A stretch of DNA of 64,000 nucleotides from IMG/VR virus record IMGVR_UViG_3300030503_000212, positions 43,764 through 107,763 of that record. The stretch is one strand, 5' to 3'. The DNA is from a virus. Under the pieces are notes generated by a model. The model saw only the letters and a list, made by a program, of their open reading frames with translations, was not told the origin of the DNA and did no database searches. Made by a program: the position numbers and the translations under genes. Shown piece after piece: positions 15,851 through 23,320 of this stretch. How positions within the stretch are numbered: the first letter of the stretch is position 1; every line of letters begins with the position of its first letter.

Positions 15851-16336
15851 ATGACGGTCAATCAAATATGGATCAGGATCATTGACAGTATTCTCAGTGG
15901 GGCAGCATTCTCGATATTTGCCTGCATCTTGATGTTTGCCCGGTACAGGAAACAGAACAGTAAAGGTGTGTTGTTCGCAATTGCATTTTGCATCATTACA
16001 GCAGGCAACGCCTTTTGTGTGGCATACGACCTGTACAACAATTCTCACGTACTGATGACAATCATAGGGCCGCTTGCATCAGTCACTAAGATTCTGTTCG
16101 CACTGTACTGCTGGCATAATTTCAGTGCGATTGCTATTGTTGTCCGCAAGCACATACAAGACTACTTTTTGCAGAACAATCCTGAGGCGCATATTGACCG
16201 GCAGCAGCGTCGGATAAATCTGGGATACCTATCAGAGATGACACGAGCACGGGCCACTGCGGTTTTGTCTTGGACGATGATGAGGAGCACGGCAAATGAC
16301 AATCCCGATTCCGGCGTGGGTATCAACCCTCGGTAG
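15851..16336 (+). CDS. Three-helix membrane protein, 161 aa
   Basis: Three hydrophobic helices at roughly residues 8-30, 40-60 and 70-92, followed by a basic cytoplasmic-looking tail. Placed between the tailspike and other membrane proteins upstream of the endolysin, it could be a holin or an accessory of lysis. No family recognised; the tail overlaps the next gene by 41 bases. Confidence 0.6.
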   Translation: MTVNQIWIRIIDSILSGAAFSIFACILMFARYRKQNSKGVLFAIAFCIITAGNAFCVAYDLYNNSHVLMTIIGPLASVTKILFALYCWHNFSAIAIVVRKHIQDYFLQNNPEAHIDRQQRRINLGYLSEMTRARATAVLSWTMMRSTANDNPDSGVGINPR

Positions 16337-16649
16337 TTTGTCGCCCCTCATCGTGGGGGTGGCTGGCATTCTGGTGGGCCGTAAAACAAAAGCGGCGACG
16401 GACGATGTCAGGTACAGTGATTTGCATACGCGCATCACCACTCTTGAGGAGGTCCAGTCAAAGCATGTGCAGACTTTAGCAGCCGTGCAACAGACTTTAG
16501 AGTTCTTTGAGGATCGGTTTATTCGCATAGAGCAGGTTGGCGATGCTACAGCTGGAATGGTTGCTGAAATGCGTGGAATGCTTTATGCCATGAACGGACA
16601 AGTTCCGCCCCCGATACAAATAGCTCCGATGCTGCCGAGGCGCAGATAG
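16296..16649 (+). CDS. Small membrane-anchored coiled-coil protein, 117 aa
   Basis: One N-terminal transmembrane helix (residues about 8-28), then a coiled coil (about 40-90) and a Pro-rich basic end. A single helix plus coiled coil is the design of haemolysin XhlA-like holin accessories and of some phage structural anchors, but the match is only architectural. It is located between another membrane protein and the MuF-like gene. Confidence 0.55.
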   Translation: MTIPIPAWVSTLGSLSPLIVGVAGILVGRKTKAATDDVRYSDLHTRITTLEEVQSKHVQTLAAVQQTLEFFEDRFIRIEQVGDATAGMVAEMRGMLYAMNGQVPPPIQIAPMLPRRR

Positions 16650-17371
16650 TGAATCAGTTCGATATACAAACCGCAGCGCTCTCTAATCGCAGGTGCTGGC
16701 AGATAGCACGTAAGACATTACGGGTTGACCCACGCTGTGCCCAGAGAGATCAGCTCCAACTTTATGTTGCACGTTTACACGATGCATTGGATACGATAGG
16801 CGACGAGTACCTGAACGATCCAGATACTGTTGAGGACAACACGAACAAGCATCATGGGATCTTGCTGGCAGTGGCTACCCCCATGATTGCCGGAGCCTAT
16901 CTGGCAGGCTATCGCCAGACGAGTGCAATCCTTGATCAGAAAGTATCTCCGGCAACGGTCCAGCTGATTCAAGCTGAGGCTCAAGGCCGGGCCGGGTACA
17001 TGGCGTCAACCATGACCCAGACGACGCGGGAACGGGCTCCTGTGCTCTCGGGCGACCCAGACAGCGATCAGGAGCTTACCCAGGCATTCAGGGGTGGTTA
17101 TACGTTCTCTAAAGATCGTGCTAAGGCTGCTACGACCTACGAGATGGTCAAAGGCTATAAGGCCATGGTGGAACGCTCCCTGAGAGCCTCAGGACAGTCT
17201 TGGGGCAAGTGGTGGGAAGTTTCTGATGCTCATGAGGTTCAGGATGACTGCGATTTGAACGAGGATGCTGGCGTAATCCCGATAGGGCAGGAGTTTCCGT
17301 CTGGAGATCAACAGGAACCTCAACACCTTTTTTGCCAATGTAGTGTTTTCTATACAAGGATGGATCTATGA
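16649..17371 (+). CDS. MuF-like minor head protein
   Basis: A 240-residue protein starting with GTG directly after the previous gene. The C-terminal part has WWEVSDAHEVQDDCDLNEDAG, then IGQEFPSG and ending in QHLFCQCSVFY, the conserved W-x-S-D...D-x-C...G...FP...H-x-x-C-x-C layout of phage Mu gpF-type head morphogenesis proteins. MuF proteins usually sit next to the portal; here the gene is 18 kb upstream of it among tail-fibre and lysis genes. It is probably a minor capsid protein. Confidence 0.7.
   Translation: MNQFDIQTAALSNRRCWQIARKTLRVDPRCAQRDQLQLYVARLHDALDTIGDEYLNDPDTVEDNTNKHHGILLAVATPMIAGAYLAGYRQTSAILDQKVSPATVQLIQAEAQGRAGYMASTMTQTTRERAPVLSGDPDSDQELTQAFRGGYTFSKDRAKAATTYEMVKGYKAMVERSLRASGQSWGKWWEVSDAHEVQDDCDLNEDAGVIPIGQEFPSGDQQEPQHLFCQCSVFYTRMDL
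16759..16769 (+). repeat. Intragenic dispersed motif variant
   Basis: ACTTTATGTTG within CAAC-TTTAT-GTTG, so both arms are kept; codons read Gln-Leu-Tyr-Val-Ala. Confidence 0.65.
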
Positions 17372-18138
17372 CGATCAACAAATGGTGTTTGGTAGCTCTT
17401 ACGGTGTGTGGTTGTGCCTGCTTAATTGTGTTGACGATGTTTCTGTTGACAGCACGCCATACTGACTTAGTGTTGCAGAATCGTACAGCCGTGTTTATGG
17501 ACTCTACAACGGCAGTTGTCAAAACGTTGACTAAGGCATGCCCTATTGGGGTCAGTGCAGGACCCGATTGCGGTCTACTGGTACAGCTCAACAACTCCAT
17601 TGTGCAGCTCAATAATGTCACTGTGCAATTGAAATCGGTTGCTGGTGGTGTCAATAATCTTATGTTTGCCAGCACCCAGACAGTCAACAGTCTTAACGCT
17701 ACGGTTGAAAAGATCAATCGGGACTGTGGGGATAAAGCTGACGATGCATGCGGAACATTAGCCGACGTTGCCAAGACACTCAACACTTTTCGGAGGACGG
17801 CGGGATACGCTGAGATAGCTGCGGATCACGAGGATAAAAACCTTACGAAACTGGATGGACAAGAGGCTATGCTGTTTAGCGATTTTCATAATACGTTGGG
17901 ATCAGGCAGAGATAGTATTGACAGTCTGACCATTCTGTTGAAAAACACAAACATTCCTGTAGTCATAAAGAACGTAGCTGACATGACGACAACCGGCAAT
18001 CACATGTTGGTTACGGCTGACGCCGTGGAGACCAAGTTGACGAAATGCACACTACACCCTACGTTCGGCTGCACGTTCAAGGCTGATGCAATCTTTGGAG
18101 CTCAGGTGAGCGGCTATATCCTGTCAGGCTTGCACTAA
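17368..18138 (+). CDS. Membrane-anchored periplasmic-type protein, 256 aa
   Basis: An N-terminal hydrophobic helix (residues about 6-28, preceded by MTINKW) acts as signal anchor. The rest is long helical/coiled-coil sequence rich in Asn, Thr and Val with paired Cys (CPIGVSAGPDC, CGDKADDAC, CTLHPTFGC) that could form disulfides outside the cytoplasm. The layout resembles MCE/MlaD-type or tether proteins but I cannot assign a family. The start overlaps the MuF-like stop by ATGA. Confidence 0.55.
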   Translation: MTINKWCLVALTVCGCACLIVLTMFLLTARHTDLVLQNRTAVFMDSTTAVVKTLTKACPIGVSAGPDCGLLVQLNNSIVQLNNVTVQLKSVAGGVNNLMFASTQTVNSLNATVEKINRDCGDKADDACGTLADVAKTLNTFRRTAGYAEIAADHEDKNLTKLDGQEAMLFSDFHNTLGSGRDSIDSLTILLKNTNIPVVIKNVADMTTTGNHMLVTADAVETKLTKCTLHPTFGCTFKADAIFGAQVSGYILSGLH

Positions 18139-18201
18139 TTGTTGTAGAGTAGACGTATTCCTGTGGCAGCATTCATAAGTAAGTTTTGAGGTATAGAGGC
18201 G

Positions 18202-18351
18202 ATGGCACACGTCGGACACAAAGTCATGAAATGTCGCCAGTGCGGCGCAGTCGTTTTGCAGTGCCGTTGTATGGAACCAGATAAGACTGTTGAGTATGTC
18301 GACAGCTGTTCGCGTTGTGAATTAGTAGCTGCGACACCAGGGAGGGTTTAG
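18202..18351 (+). CDS. 49-residue zinc-ribbon microprotein
   Basis: ATG at 18202 after AGAGGCG; sequence contains CRQC (residues 11-14), CRC (21-23) and CSRC (36-39), suited to one zinc site. It ends two bases before the endolysin start, and its last codons include that gene's GGGAGGG ribosome-binding site. Function unknown. Confidence 0.65.
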   Translation: MAHVGHKVMKCRQCGAVVLQCRCMEPDKTVEYVDSCSRCELVAATPGRV

Positions 18352-18353
18352 CT

Positions 18354-18800
18354 ATGCCGAACGTAAATAACTTTGTGTACGACCATGCCGGATTAGTACT
18401 GACAGAGGGTTTTGAGGGTCTACGGTTGGTAGGCTACCCGGATGTCAGGGGTGTTCCGACGAACGGCTACGGGCATACAGGACCTGATGTGTATATCGGG
18501 CAGATCATCGAACAAGCACAGGCTGAGGCATGGCTGGCAAGCGATATCGCTTGGGCGGCTCAGGCTGTCAACGATATGGTGACTGTCCCTATCGATCAGA
18601 ATCAGTTTGATGCCTTGGTAGATTTCGTGTTCAATGATGGAGCTCAGGCATTCAAAACTTCACACCTTTTGATATTCATCAACGAAAATAATTTTGCAGC
18701 AGCTGAGGACCAGTTTATGTTGTGGGTCAACTCCGGTGGCAAACGGTTCGATGGTCTGGTACGTCGTCGGACAGCCGAAGTCGCATTATTCAAGCAGTAA
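18354..18800 (+). CDS. Endolysin, GH24 phage lysozyme (muramidase)
   Basis: A 148-residue T4/P21-type lysozyme that hydrolyses the N-acetylmuramic acid to N-acetylglucosamine bond of peptidoglycan. The catalytic region is clear: TEGFEGLRL (Glu 18-21 region), YPDVRGVPTNGYGHT (the E-D-T triad layout), later QFDALVDFVFNDG and the ending RRRTAEVALF. No signal peptide is visible, so a holin would be needed; membrane proteins at 15851, 16296, 20850 and 21818 are candidates. Confidence 0.9.
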   Translation: MPNVNNFVYDHAGLVLTEGFEGLRLVGYPDVRGVPTNGYGHTGPDVYIGQIIEQAQAEAWLASDIAWAAQAVNDMVTVPIDQNQFDALVDFVFNDGAQAFKTSHLLIFINENNFAAAEDQFMLWVNSGGKRFDGLVRRRTAEVALFKQ

Positions 18801-18840
18801 AACGCGAACAAGTTCATAGATTCAAAATGGGAGAAACACA

Positions 18841-20769
18841 ATGATTGCCAATCGTAGTTTGGTTCAGCAGCATGTACCGGGCGACGCTAAAGTGCGTGCT
18901 CGTTGGGCGCGAACGTTCGCGCCCTCGTCCAAGTTCTATTACACACGTGTTCGCTTGTTGAATGCGGCGCTGCCTGAGGAAACTGCGAACATCACAGCCA
19001 ATACCACGATCAAGCGTCAGCCACTTATTATTGACGCGAATACCCGCAATTACGGTCGTGTTGGAACGTTCATTCCCAAGTGCCTCGTCATAGCTGGCAA
19101 TGCGGTACGGCGTGAGGCTCTAGGACAAGGCAAGAGCTATGCGATGGCATGGGTCGGTGAGAATGCGCTGCGAGACATGAACGTATTCGCCTCGGATGGC
19201 ATCAGCTACGACGAGCTGTATCAGAAACTCAGTGCGGCGCTGCGTAAAAAGTTCAAACAGGGATCTGGTGATGGCTACGATGATGTTGCCGAGGTCGGGT
19301 ACTCCTTAGGTGGCCCTTACATCAGTTCCGTGTTTCCGTTTGACAACAACGTTATTTTTTCACTCAACGGACAGACATTTCAACTGGATTACACCATCGA
19401 TACGCAGGCTCGTACCGTGGCGTTCACGGGTACGCCTGTCAAGGTGGAGCAAGAGTATGTGGATGTGGACGGATGCGGCAGTATAGATTCGTTCGATCCT
19501 CGTTCCCGTGCTCCGTATGTCCCTACAGGGCTGCGAGTGAACCCAACGATGGTTCTGCCAAGCCTGTTTACTGTCTCGCTTGGTGCCGTTAATTCCGAGT
19601 TGCGGAATCCTATGTTTGGTGAGGCATTCTTGAACGTAGACAAGGTGGTTAATGCCTATCTCAGCGACATCAAGAACGGTACTCATCAGGCCGTGGTTCC
19701 GTGGGGATCTCCCATCCCTCTTACACGGATGGTGTTTGCCGGTGAGCTGCGAAATCGCGGTGTGAATTCGCCAGCAGATTTCTTTGTATGGGTCGATGCC
19801 AACAAGTCCAAAACGGTTAGCGGAGATCCTGTTGACGCGGACGACTTTGCGTACATCGGCGACCCCAAGAAAAAGGAGACTTGGAAATTGCCCATTCATG
19901 ATAAGGGACATGTGCGGGATGCGATGTCACGGTTCGATCAGACGGATCTGCCGTCTGAGGCCAAACCCAAGGTCGCCCGTAAGATTTCCAAGCGGGCTAA
20001 GGGCATGGGTATCGATACGACCGACTTTGACAAGGAATACACTGTCAAGGCCGGTGGTCCTGGGAGTGGGCCGCGTCCCCACGGTGGCTCGGGAACAGGG
20101 CACAGCAACAGTAACGATCAGGCGGCAACAGTAAGTGAGTTTAAGAATCGTGGTTATAGCGGACACGAGACACCAGACCCAGACGGAACAGTTCATCTGT
20201 CCAAGTCCAGTGACGATCCGAACACGGGCGACCGTGATGCCCACATTCATGAGGATGGATCATGGACACATTCTGATGAGCACTACAACACTAAGAAAGG
20301 CGGCGCGTCATACGACGTGGCTAAGCAGCTTGGGCCTGTTGCAGTGAAAGCTGGAGGTCCAGGCAGCGGTCCCAGACCTGGCGGTGGCCACGATGCTTAT
20401 GATGACGGACAGCACGGTAAAAAACCCAGCAATGATGAACGTGGTTATGAGGACGGACAGAGAGATCCAGCCGGTTTCAAGCATGACCATGACTCACGAG
20501 ATGCTACAGTTGCAGCGTTTAAGGACAAGGGTTACAAAGAGGATACTCCTGAACCCGGTACAGAAACAGTGGACCATGGTGGACGCTCTTTGAGTCGCGA
20601 TGACGGTGCTAAGGGGTTCAAACATGCTGAGGTGCATCCTGACGGCACGTTCACACACACTGCTGGACCGTGGGATACGTATCGCGGGCGGAATGCGGGT
20701 GAGGTAGGCAAACTGCTAGGAGCCACCAGTAAGAAAAAGTCACTACGTGCAAAGCTGTTGGGCCGGTAG
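18841..20769 (+). CDS. Multidomain protein: DUF6582 plus duplicated GGPGSG-linked modules
   Basis: A 642-residue protein. Residues 1 to about 320 form a structural-looking alpha/beta region (EVGYSLGGPYISSVFPF, then NVIFSLNGQTFQLDY). Residues about 338-395, from FAYIGDPKKKETWKLPIHD to RISKRAKGMGID, resemble DUF6582, found in many phage head-associated proteins. Then KAGGPGSGPRPHGG is followed by a ~75-residue module beginning ATVSEFKNRGYSG, and KAGGPGSGPRPGGG by a linker and a second such module beginning ATVAAFKDKGYKE. The modules share Gly-Tyr, the HxxEDG/HPDG turn and WTH/FTH. The repeats may be virion-borne effector or decoration modules; this is inference. Confidence 0.65.
   Translation: MIANRSLVQQHVPGDAKVRARWARTFAPSSKFYYTRVRLLNAALPEETANITANTTIKRQPLIIDANTRNYGRVGTFIPKCLVIAGNAVRREALGQGKSYAMAWVGENALRDMNVFASDGISYDELYQKLSAALRKKFKQGSGDGYDDVAEVGYSLGGPYISSVFPFDNNVIFSLNGQTFQLDYTIDTQARTVAFTGTPVKVEQEYVDVDGCGSIDSFDPRSRAPYVPTGLRVNPTMVLPSLFTVSLGAVNSELRNPMFGEAFLNVDKVVNAYLSDIKNGTHQAVVPWGSPIPLTRMVFAGELRNRGVNSPADFFVWVDANKSKTVSGDPVDADDFAYIGDPKKKETWKLPIHDKGHVRDAMSRFDQTDLPSEAKPKVARKISKRAKGMGIDTTDFDKEYTVKAGGPGSGPRPHGGSGTGHSNSNDQAATVSEFKNRGYSGHETPDPDGTVHLSKSSDDPNTGDRDAHIHEDGSWTHSDEHYNTKKGGASYDVAKQLGPVAVKAGGPGSGPRPGGGHDAYDDGQHGKKPSNDERGYEDGQRDPAGFKHDHDSRDATVAAFKDKGYKEDTPEPGTETVDHGGRSLSRDDGAKGFKHAEVHPDGTFTHTAGPWDTYRGRNAGEVGKLLGATSKKKSLRAKLLGR
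20126..20136 (-). repeat. Intragenic dispersed motif (reverse)
   Basis: CAACAGTAAGT, exact core, in codons Ala-Thr-Val-Ser at the start of the first duplicated module; a weaker AGCAACAGTAACG lies 20 bases before it. Confidence 0.8.
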
Positions 20770-20798
20770 TTCTAAGGCAACAGTTTCTCCCTCAGTGC

Positions 20799-20834
20799 AT
20801 GGCCGGGCTCATTGTCCCGGCCATCTCTGTTTTG
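20799..20834 (+). terminator. Rho-independent terminator
   Basis: ATGGCCGGG (20799-20807) pairs with CCCGGCCAT (20816-20824), followed by CTCTGTTTTG. It ends the transcript of the 642-residue protein gene and rules out 20799 as the next start codon. Confidence 0.85.
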
Positions 20835-20849
20835 CTAGAGGGTGTCATA

Positions 20850-21239
20850 ATGAGAACTTTTCTTTTGGGAGTTTGTTATGCGTTGTTAGGATTAGGCGGC
20901 GGAATACTGTTGGGAATGTTCTTTGACAGTCATGACTTTTTCGATACCGTTCTGAAAAACAAGGGTGTCATCATTTTCAACGGCGGATTACTGTTGACAT
21001 CGGCTATCAAAGTGCTGCCTCCTCCAGGCGTTCCGTTCGACATCTACACATTTGTCTACGACTGGACACATCAGTTTCTCAACATTACGAATACACGGTT
21101 GCAATCAAACCCAATCATTCAGCCGCCGATTAACGCACCGACTACAATCATAGAGCAACAGAAAGTCATACCAGATGTACCCACATCTACTGTTGCGTCC
21201 CCAAAAAGTACGAGTGGCTCAGGCCGCTACAATCTGTAA
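20850..21239 (+). CDS. Two-helix membrane protein, 129 aa
   Basis: Starts at the ATG at 20850 (AGAGGGTG upstream), after the terminator. Two hydrophobic helices at residues about 3-22 and 34-58, then a polar tail with Pro/Thr/Ser. The first helix is Gly/Leu-rich (LLGLGGGILLGMF). Size and helix number fit a holin, but no family match is claimed. Confidence 0.55.
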   Translation: MRTFLLGVCYALLGLGGGILLGMFFDSHDFFDTVLKNKGVIIFNGGLLLTSAIKVLPPPGVPFDIYTFVYDWTHQFLNITNTRLQSNPIIQPPINAPTTIIEQQKVIPDVPTSTVASPKSTSGSGRYNL

Positions 21240-21251
21240 GGAGGTCAGTAA

Positions 21252-21758
21252 ATGGATATCAAGTTGTCCGGTACAACACCCGGATCATTGTCAGGCAGCG
21301 GTGGTACAGCAGGATTCGTACCACTCGACAACACGAATACAGAGGTAATTTCAAACGAAAGTGCTAAGTTTGCCTCCGGAGCCAAACGCAGTGAGATCAA
21401 GCCGTCATTTCACCTGATTCCACCTGAGGCCAAAGAACGGCTTGCCATCAGATATACGATGGGAGCTGAAAAGTACGGTATGCTCAACTATTTGGTGGGC
21501 ATCAACGATCCAGCATTTGTTCGTCAGCTCATCGATCATCTTGAGGACCATCTTGAGGATTTCAAGATCAACGGATGTCTTACGGACGATAATCTGGCGG
21601 CAATTATGTGGGCTGCTGCTACGCTGATCGTGGTTGAGACCTACAATCCGACCATTCTTACGGAGGGGATTTTTGCTCCGCGCCGGAAAGTTATTGCTGA
21701 CGCCCTGGCAGCAGCCCGCGCTCCGCAAAACCTGTTTGAGGGAAAGCCCAAAACGTAG
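21252..21758 (+). CDS. dATP/dGTP diphosphohydrolase-like protein (DUF5664 type)
   Basis: A 168-residue protein. After a Gly/Ser-rich N-terminus, residues about 44-125 read SEIKPSFHLIPPEAKERLA, then YTMGAEKYG, LNYLVGI and HLEDHLEDFKINGCLTDDNLAAIMWAA. This is the pattern of the phage dATP/dGTP diphosphohydrolase N-terminal family (LIPPEAL, GAxKYG, N-W, RHLxAW...D-E-x-G-L-HLAHA), which trims deoxynucleotide pools. The usual terminal HLAH is changed to DDNLAAIMWAA, so the metal site may be altered. No purZ-like gene accompanies it here. Confidence 0.65.
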   Translation: MDIKLSGTTPGSLSGSGGTAGFVPLDNTNTEVISNESAKFASGAKRSEIKPSFHLIPPEAKERLAIRYTMGAEKYGMLNYLVGINDPAFVRQLIDHLEDHLEDFKINGCLTDDNLAAIMWAAATLIVVETYNPTILTEGIFAPRRKVIADALAAARAPQNLFEGKPKT

Positions 21759-21817
21759 ATCAAAATCCGCGTATACTTACAACAGTTTTTCAACCCGCTG
21801 CACACAGGAGTTCCAAA

Positions 21818-22231
21818 ATGAACCTTTCGCTGATTCTCCCATTTCTGGCGCACTACTTTGTAGGGCTCTGGACCGCATTCCTCGGTGCCGACGCCAAAGA
21901 GCTTGAGCAGGGCATCGTCGCTTTCGTAAAAACGGACATCGGCAAGCTCGCCGTGGACGCCGTTGCAGCCGTCAACACGCAGACGCTAACCAATACAGCC
22001 AAGCGTGATGCTGCTGTTGCTTTGCTGAAACAGGATCTCGTAACAGCTGGTAAAGATGCTGCCAGCCTTGCAGAGTCCGATTTCAACCTGTTCGTTGAGA
22101 TGGCCTACAGCTACGTTAAGGGAACGTTGGGTGGGCTTGCCAAGGCAACACCTCCTCCGGTGACTGCTGCGGTAGTGGCTCCTGCACTGGCTACCGGCGA
22201 CGAACCAGCAAACGAATCGCCTACGGCCTAA
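21818..22231 (+). CDS. Holin-like protein, 137 aa
   Basis: An N-terminal hydrophobic helix (MNLSLILPFLAHYFVGLW) is followed by amphipathic Ala-rich helices (VDAVAAVNTQTLTNTAKRDAAVALLKQDL and on) and a disordered Ala/Pro tail. The arrangement resembles LLH-type phage holins: one membrane helix plus Ala-rich helix with a K-x-x-A-x-x-x-L pattern. AGGAG precedes the ATG. Codon choice is more C-rich than in the neighbouring genes. Confidence 0.5.
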   Translation: MNLSLILPFLAHYFVGLWTAFLGADAKELEQGIVAFVKTDIGKLAVDAVAAVNTQTLTNTAKRDAAVALLKQDLVTAGKDAASLAESDFNLFVEMAYSYVKGTLGGLAKATPPPVTAAVVAPALATGDEPANESPTA

Positions 22232-22235
22232 AGCC

Positions 22236-22622
22236 ATGGCGACCGGGTACGATTGGGCGGGTCACGTAAAAAGCGTGGCTCGCCTTTTACATGCTGATGG
22301 TAGTGGCTGGACGAACAAGGCTGTGTATGCCTTGGACCGATCAGGCCGTGCTGTAACGTTCCTCGATCCAGGGGCTGTTGCATGGACGCTGCTGGGTGCT
22401 AACGCGACTGTCCTGTACGATGCCGGTACGCCTGCAACTGTAGCTCTCCATATACGGCGAACAGAAATCATGATGAAACTGTACGCTAAGGCTGGTATAC
22501 CGCTTATAGCAAAATCTCATGCTACGACAGCACTCATCAAGTTCAATGAGGTAGCAGAGTGGGCTGACGTAGAAAAAGTGTTGCGTGCGGCGTATGCTAT
22601 TGCGAGAAAGGTTCAAGGGTAA
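22236..22622 (+). CDS. DUF6197-like protein, 128 aa
   Basis: The layout W-(T)-N-K-A-V-Y-A-L-D-R-S-G, then DPGAVAWTLLGA and finally IKFNEVAEWADVEKVLRAA matches what I recall of the DUF6197 family of phage and actinobacterial proteins, which has a gWt...A-D...G, p-A-vcWCl-GA and fNDapg-t...V pattern. Function of that family is unknown. It lies four bases after the holin-like gene. Confidence 0.5.
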   Translation: MATGYDWAGHVKSVARLLHADGSGWTNKAVYALDRSGRAVTFLDPGAVAWTLLGANATVLYDAGTPATVALHIRRTEIMMKLYAKAGIPLIAKSHATTALIKFNEVAEWADVEKVLRAAYAIARKVQG

Positions 22623-22625
22623 GTC

Positions 22626-22841
22626 ATGGAATTTCCTAAAGAGGCCCGGTGCAAGAACTGTTGCCACTATACAGAGCCTGTACAGTCTGGTAGCTATGGG
22701 CAATGTGGCCTAATGAGTGGGAGTAAAGGTGTAGCTATGAATGTGAGCACGCTCGCATTTGCAGAGGATGGCGATATGTACTCAGCATGGGTTAATACAT
22801 ACCCTGATTTTGGGTGCGTTCAGTTCGAGGTGAAAAAGTAA
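22626..22841 (+). CDS. Small Cys-rich protein, 71 aa
   Basis: CKNCCHY near residue 9, CGLM near residue 27 and a final FGCVQFE give four Cys spaced as in small phage zinc-binding proteins with the ending 'DFGCVQFE'. The stop overlaps the next start (TAATG). Function unknown. Confidence 0.6.
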   Translation: MEFPKEARCKNCCHYTEPVQSGSYGQCGLMSGSKGVAMNVSTLAFAEDGDMYSAWVNTYPDFGCVQFEVKK

Positions 22842-23320
22842 TGCCAGTCACATTGACCAAAAAAGAGATCAATGACTTACTTGTGAAAGAGCGGGCCAAG
22901 AGCCGAACTCGTCAACAGCAATCTGCATTCATGAAACGTACTCTCCAGATGTACAACGGAGATAAAGGACGAATCCGTGAGAAAACCGGAGATCCTAAAG
23001 CTGAGCTGCCTTACACACTTGAGGAGCTGCGAGCTCTTGTACAGGCGTGTTTAGGCAAGCCATGCAAGTACAACAGTAAGATCAAACTTTCTGTTGCGAA
23101 TATTGCTGCCGATCATAATGTTCCGTTGGCACGCGGCGGCACGTTTGACATCTTGAATTTGGACATCATCTCTCAGCAGAGTAATTATCGTAAGGGCGCA
23201 TGGACGGGAGATGAGTGGCAAAAATTTGTAAAGGGTTTGGAAAAAAACTTTCCCCCTGAGGCTGTTGAGGATATGTACCGCAGGCTCGTATTAGGCGGGA
23301 AATGGACCAGAACTTTATAG
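22841..23320 (+). CDS. HNH endonuclease
   Basis: A 159-residue protein starting at 22841; an earlier in-frame start would overlap the previous gene. CKYNSKIKLSVANIAADH-NVPLARGG, followed by NLDIISQQSNYRKG, is the HNH layout (DH before PLxxGG, Asn-Leu, Gln-x-x-N-x-x-K-G). Phage HNH nucleases act in packaging, homing or DNA processing; the location away from terminase favours a free-standing enzyme. The last 19 bases overlap the GT4 gene. Confidence 0.75.
   Translation: MPVTLTKKEINDLLVKERAKSRTRQQQSAFMKRTLQMYNGDKGRIREKTGDPKAELPYTLEELRALVQACLGKPCKYNSKIKLSVANIAADHNVPLARGGTFDILNLDIISQQSNYRKGAWTGDEWQKFVKGLEKNFPPEAVEDMYRRLVLGGKWTRTL
23086..23096 (+). repeat. Intragenic dispersed motif variant
   Basis: ACTTTCTGTTG in codons Lys-Leu-Ser-Val-Ala of the HNH gene. 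A reverse CAACAGTAAG lies six bases before it (23071-23080), giving two convergent copies. Confidence 0.75.

Noticed and set aside
20799-20849. Upstream start at 20799 for the two-helix membrane protein.
   Set aside because: This segment is the stem of a terminator, and the ATG at 20850 has its own ribosome-binding site.
21252-21758. Evidence of a 2-aminoadenine (Z) genome from the diphosphohydrolase-like gene.
   Set aside because: The family also occurs without Z-DNA, key residues differ, and no purZ-like gene is visible in the window.
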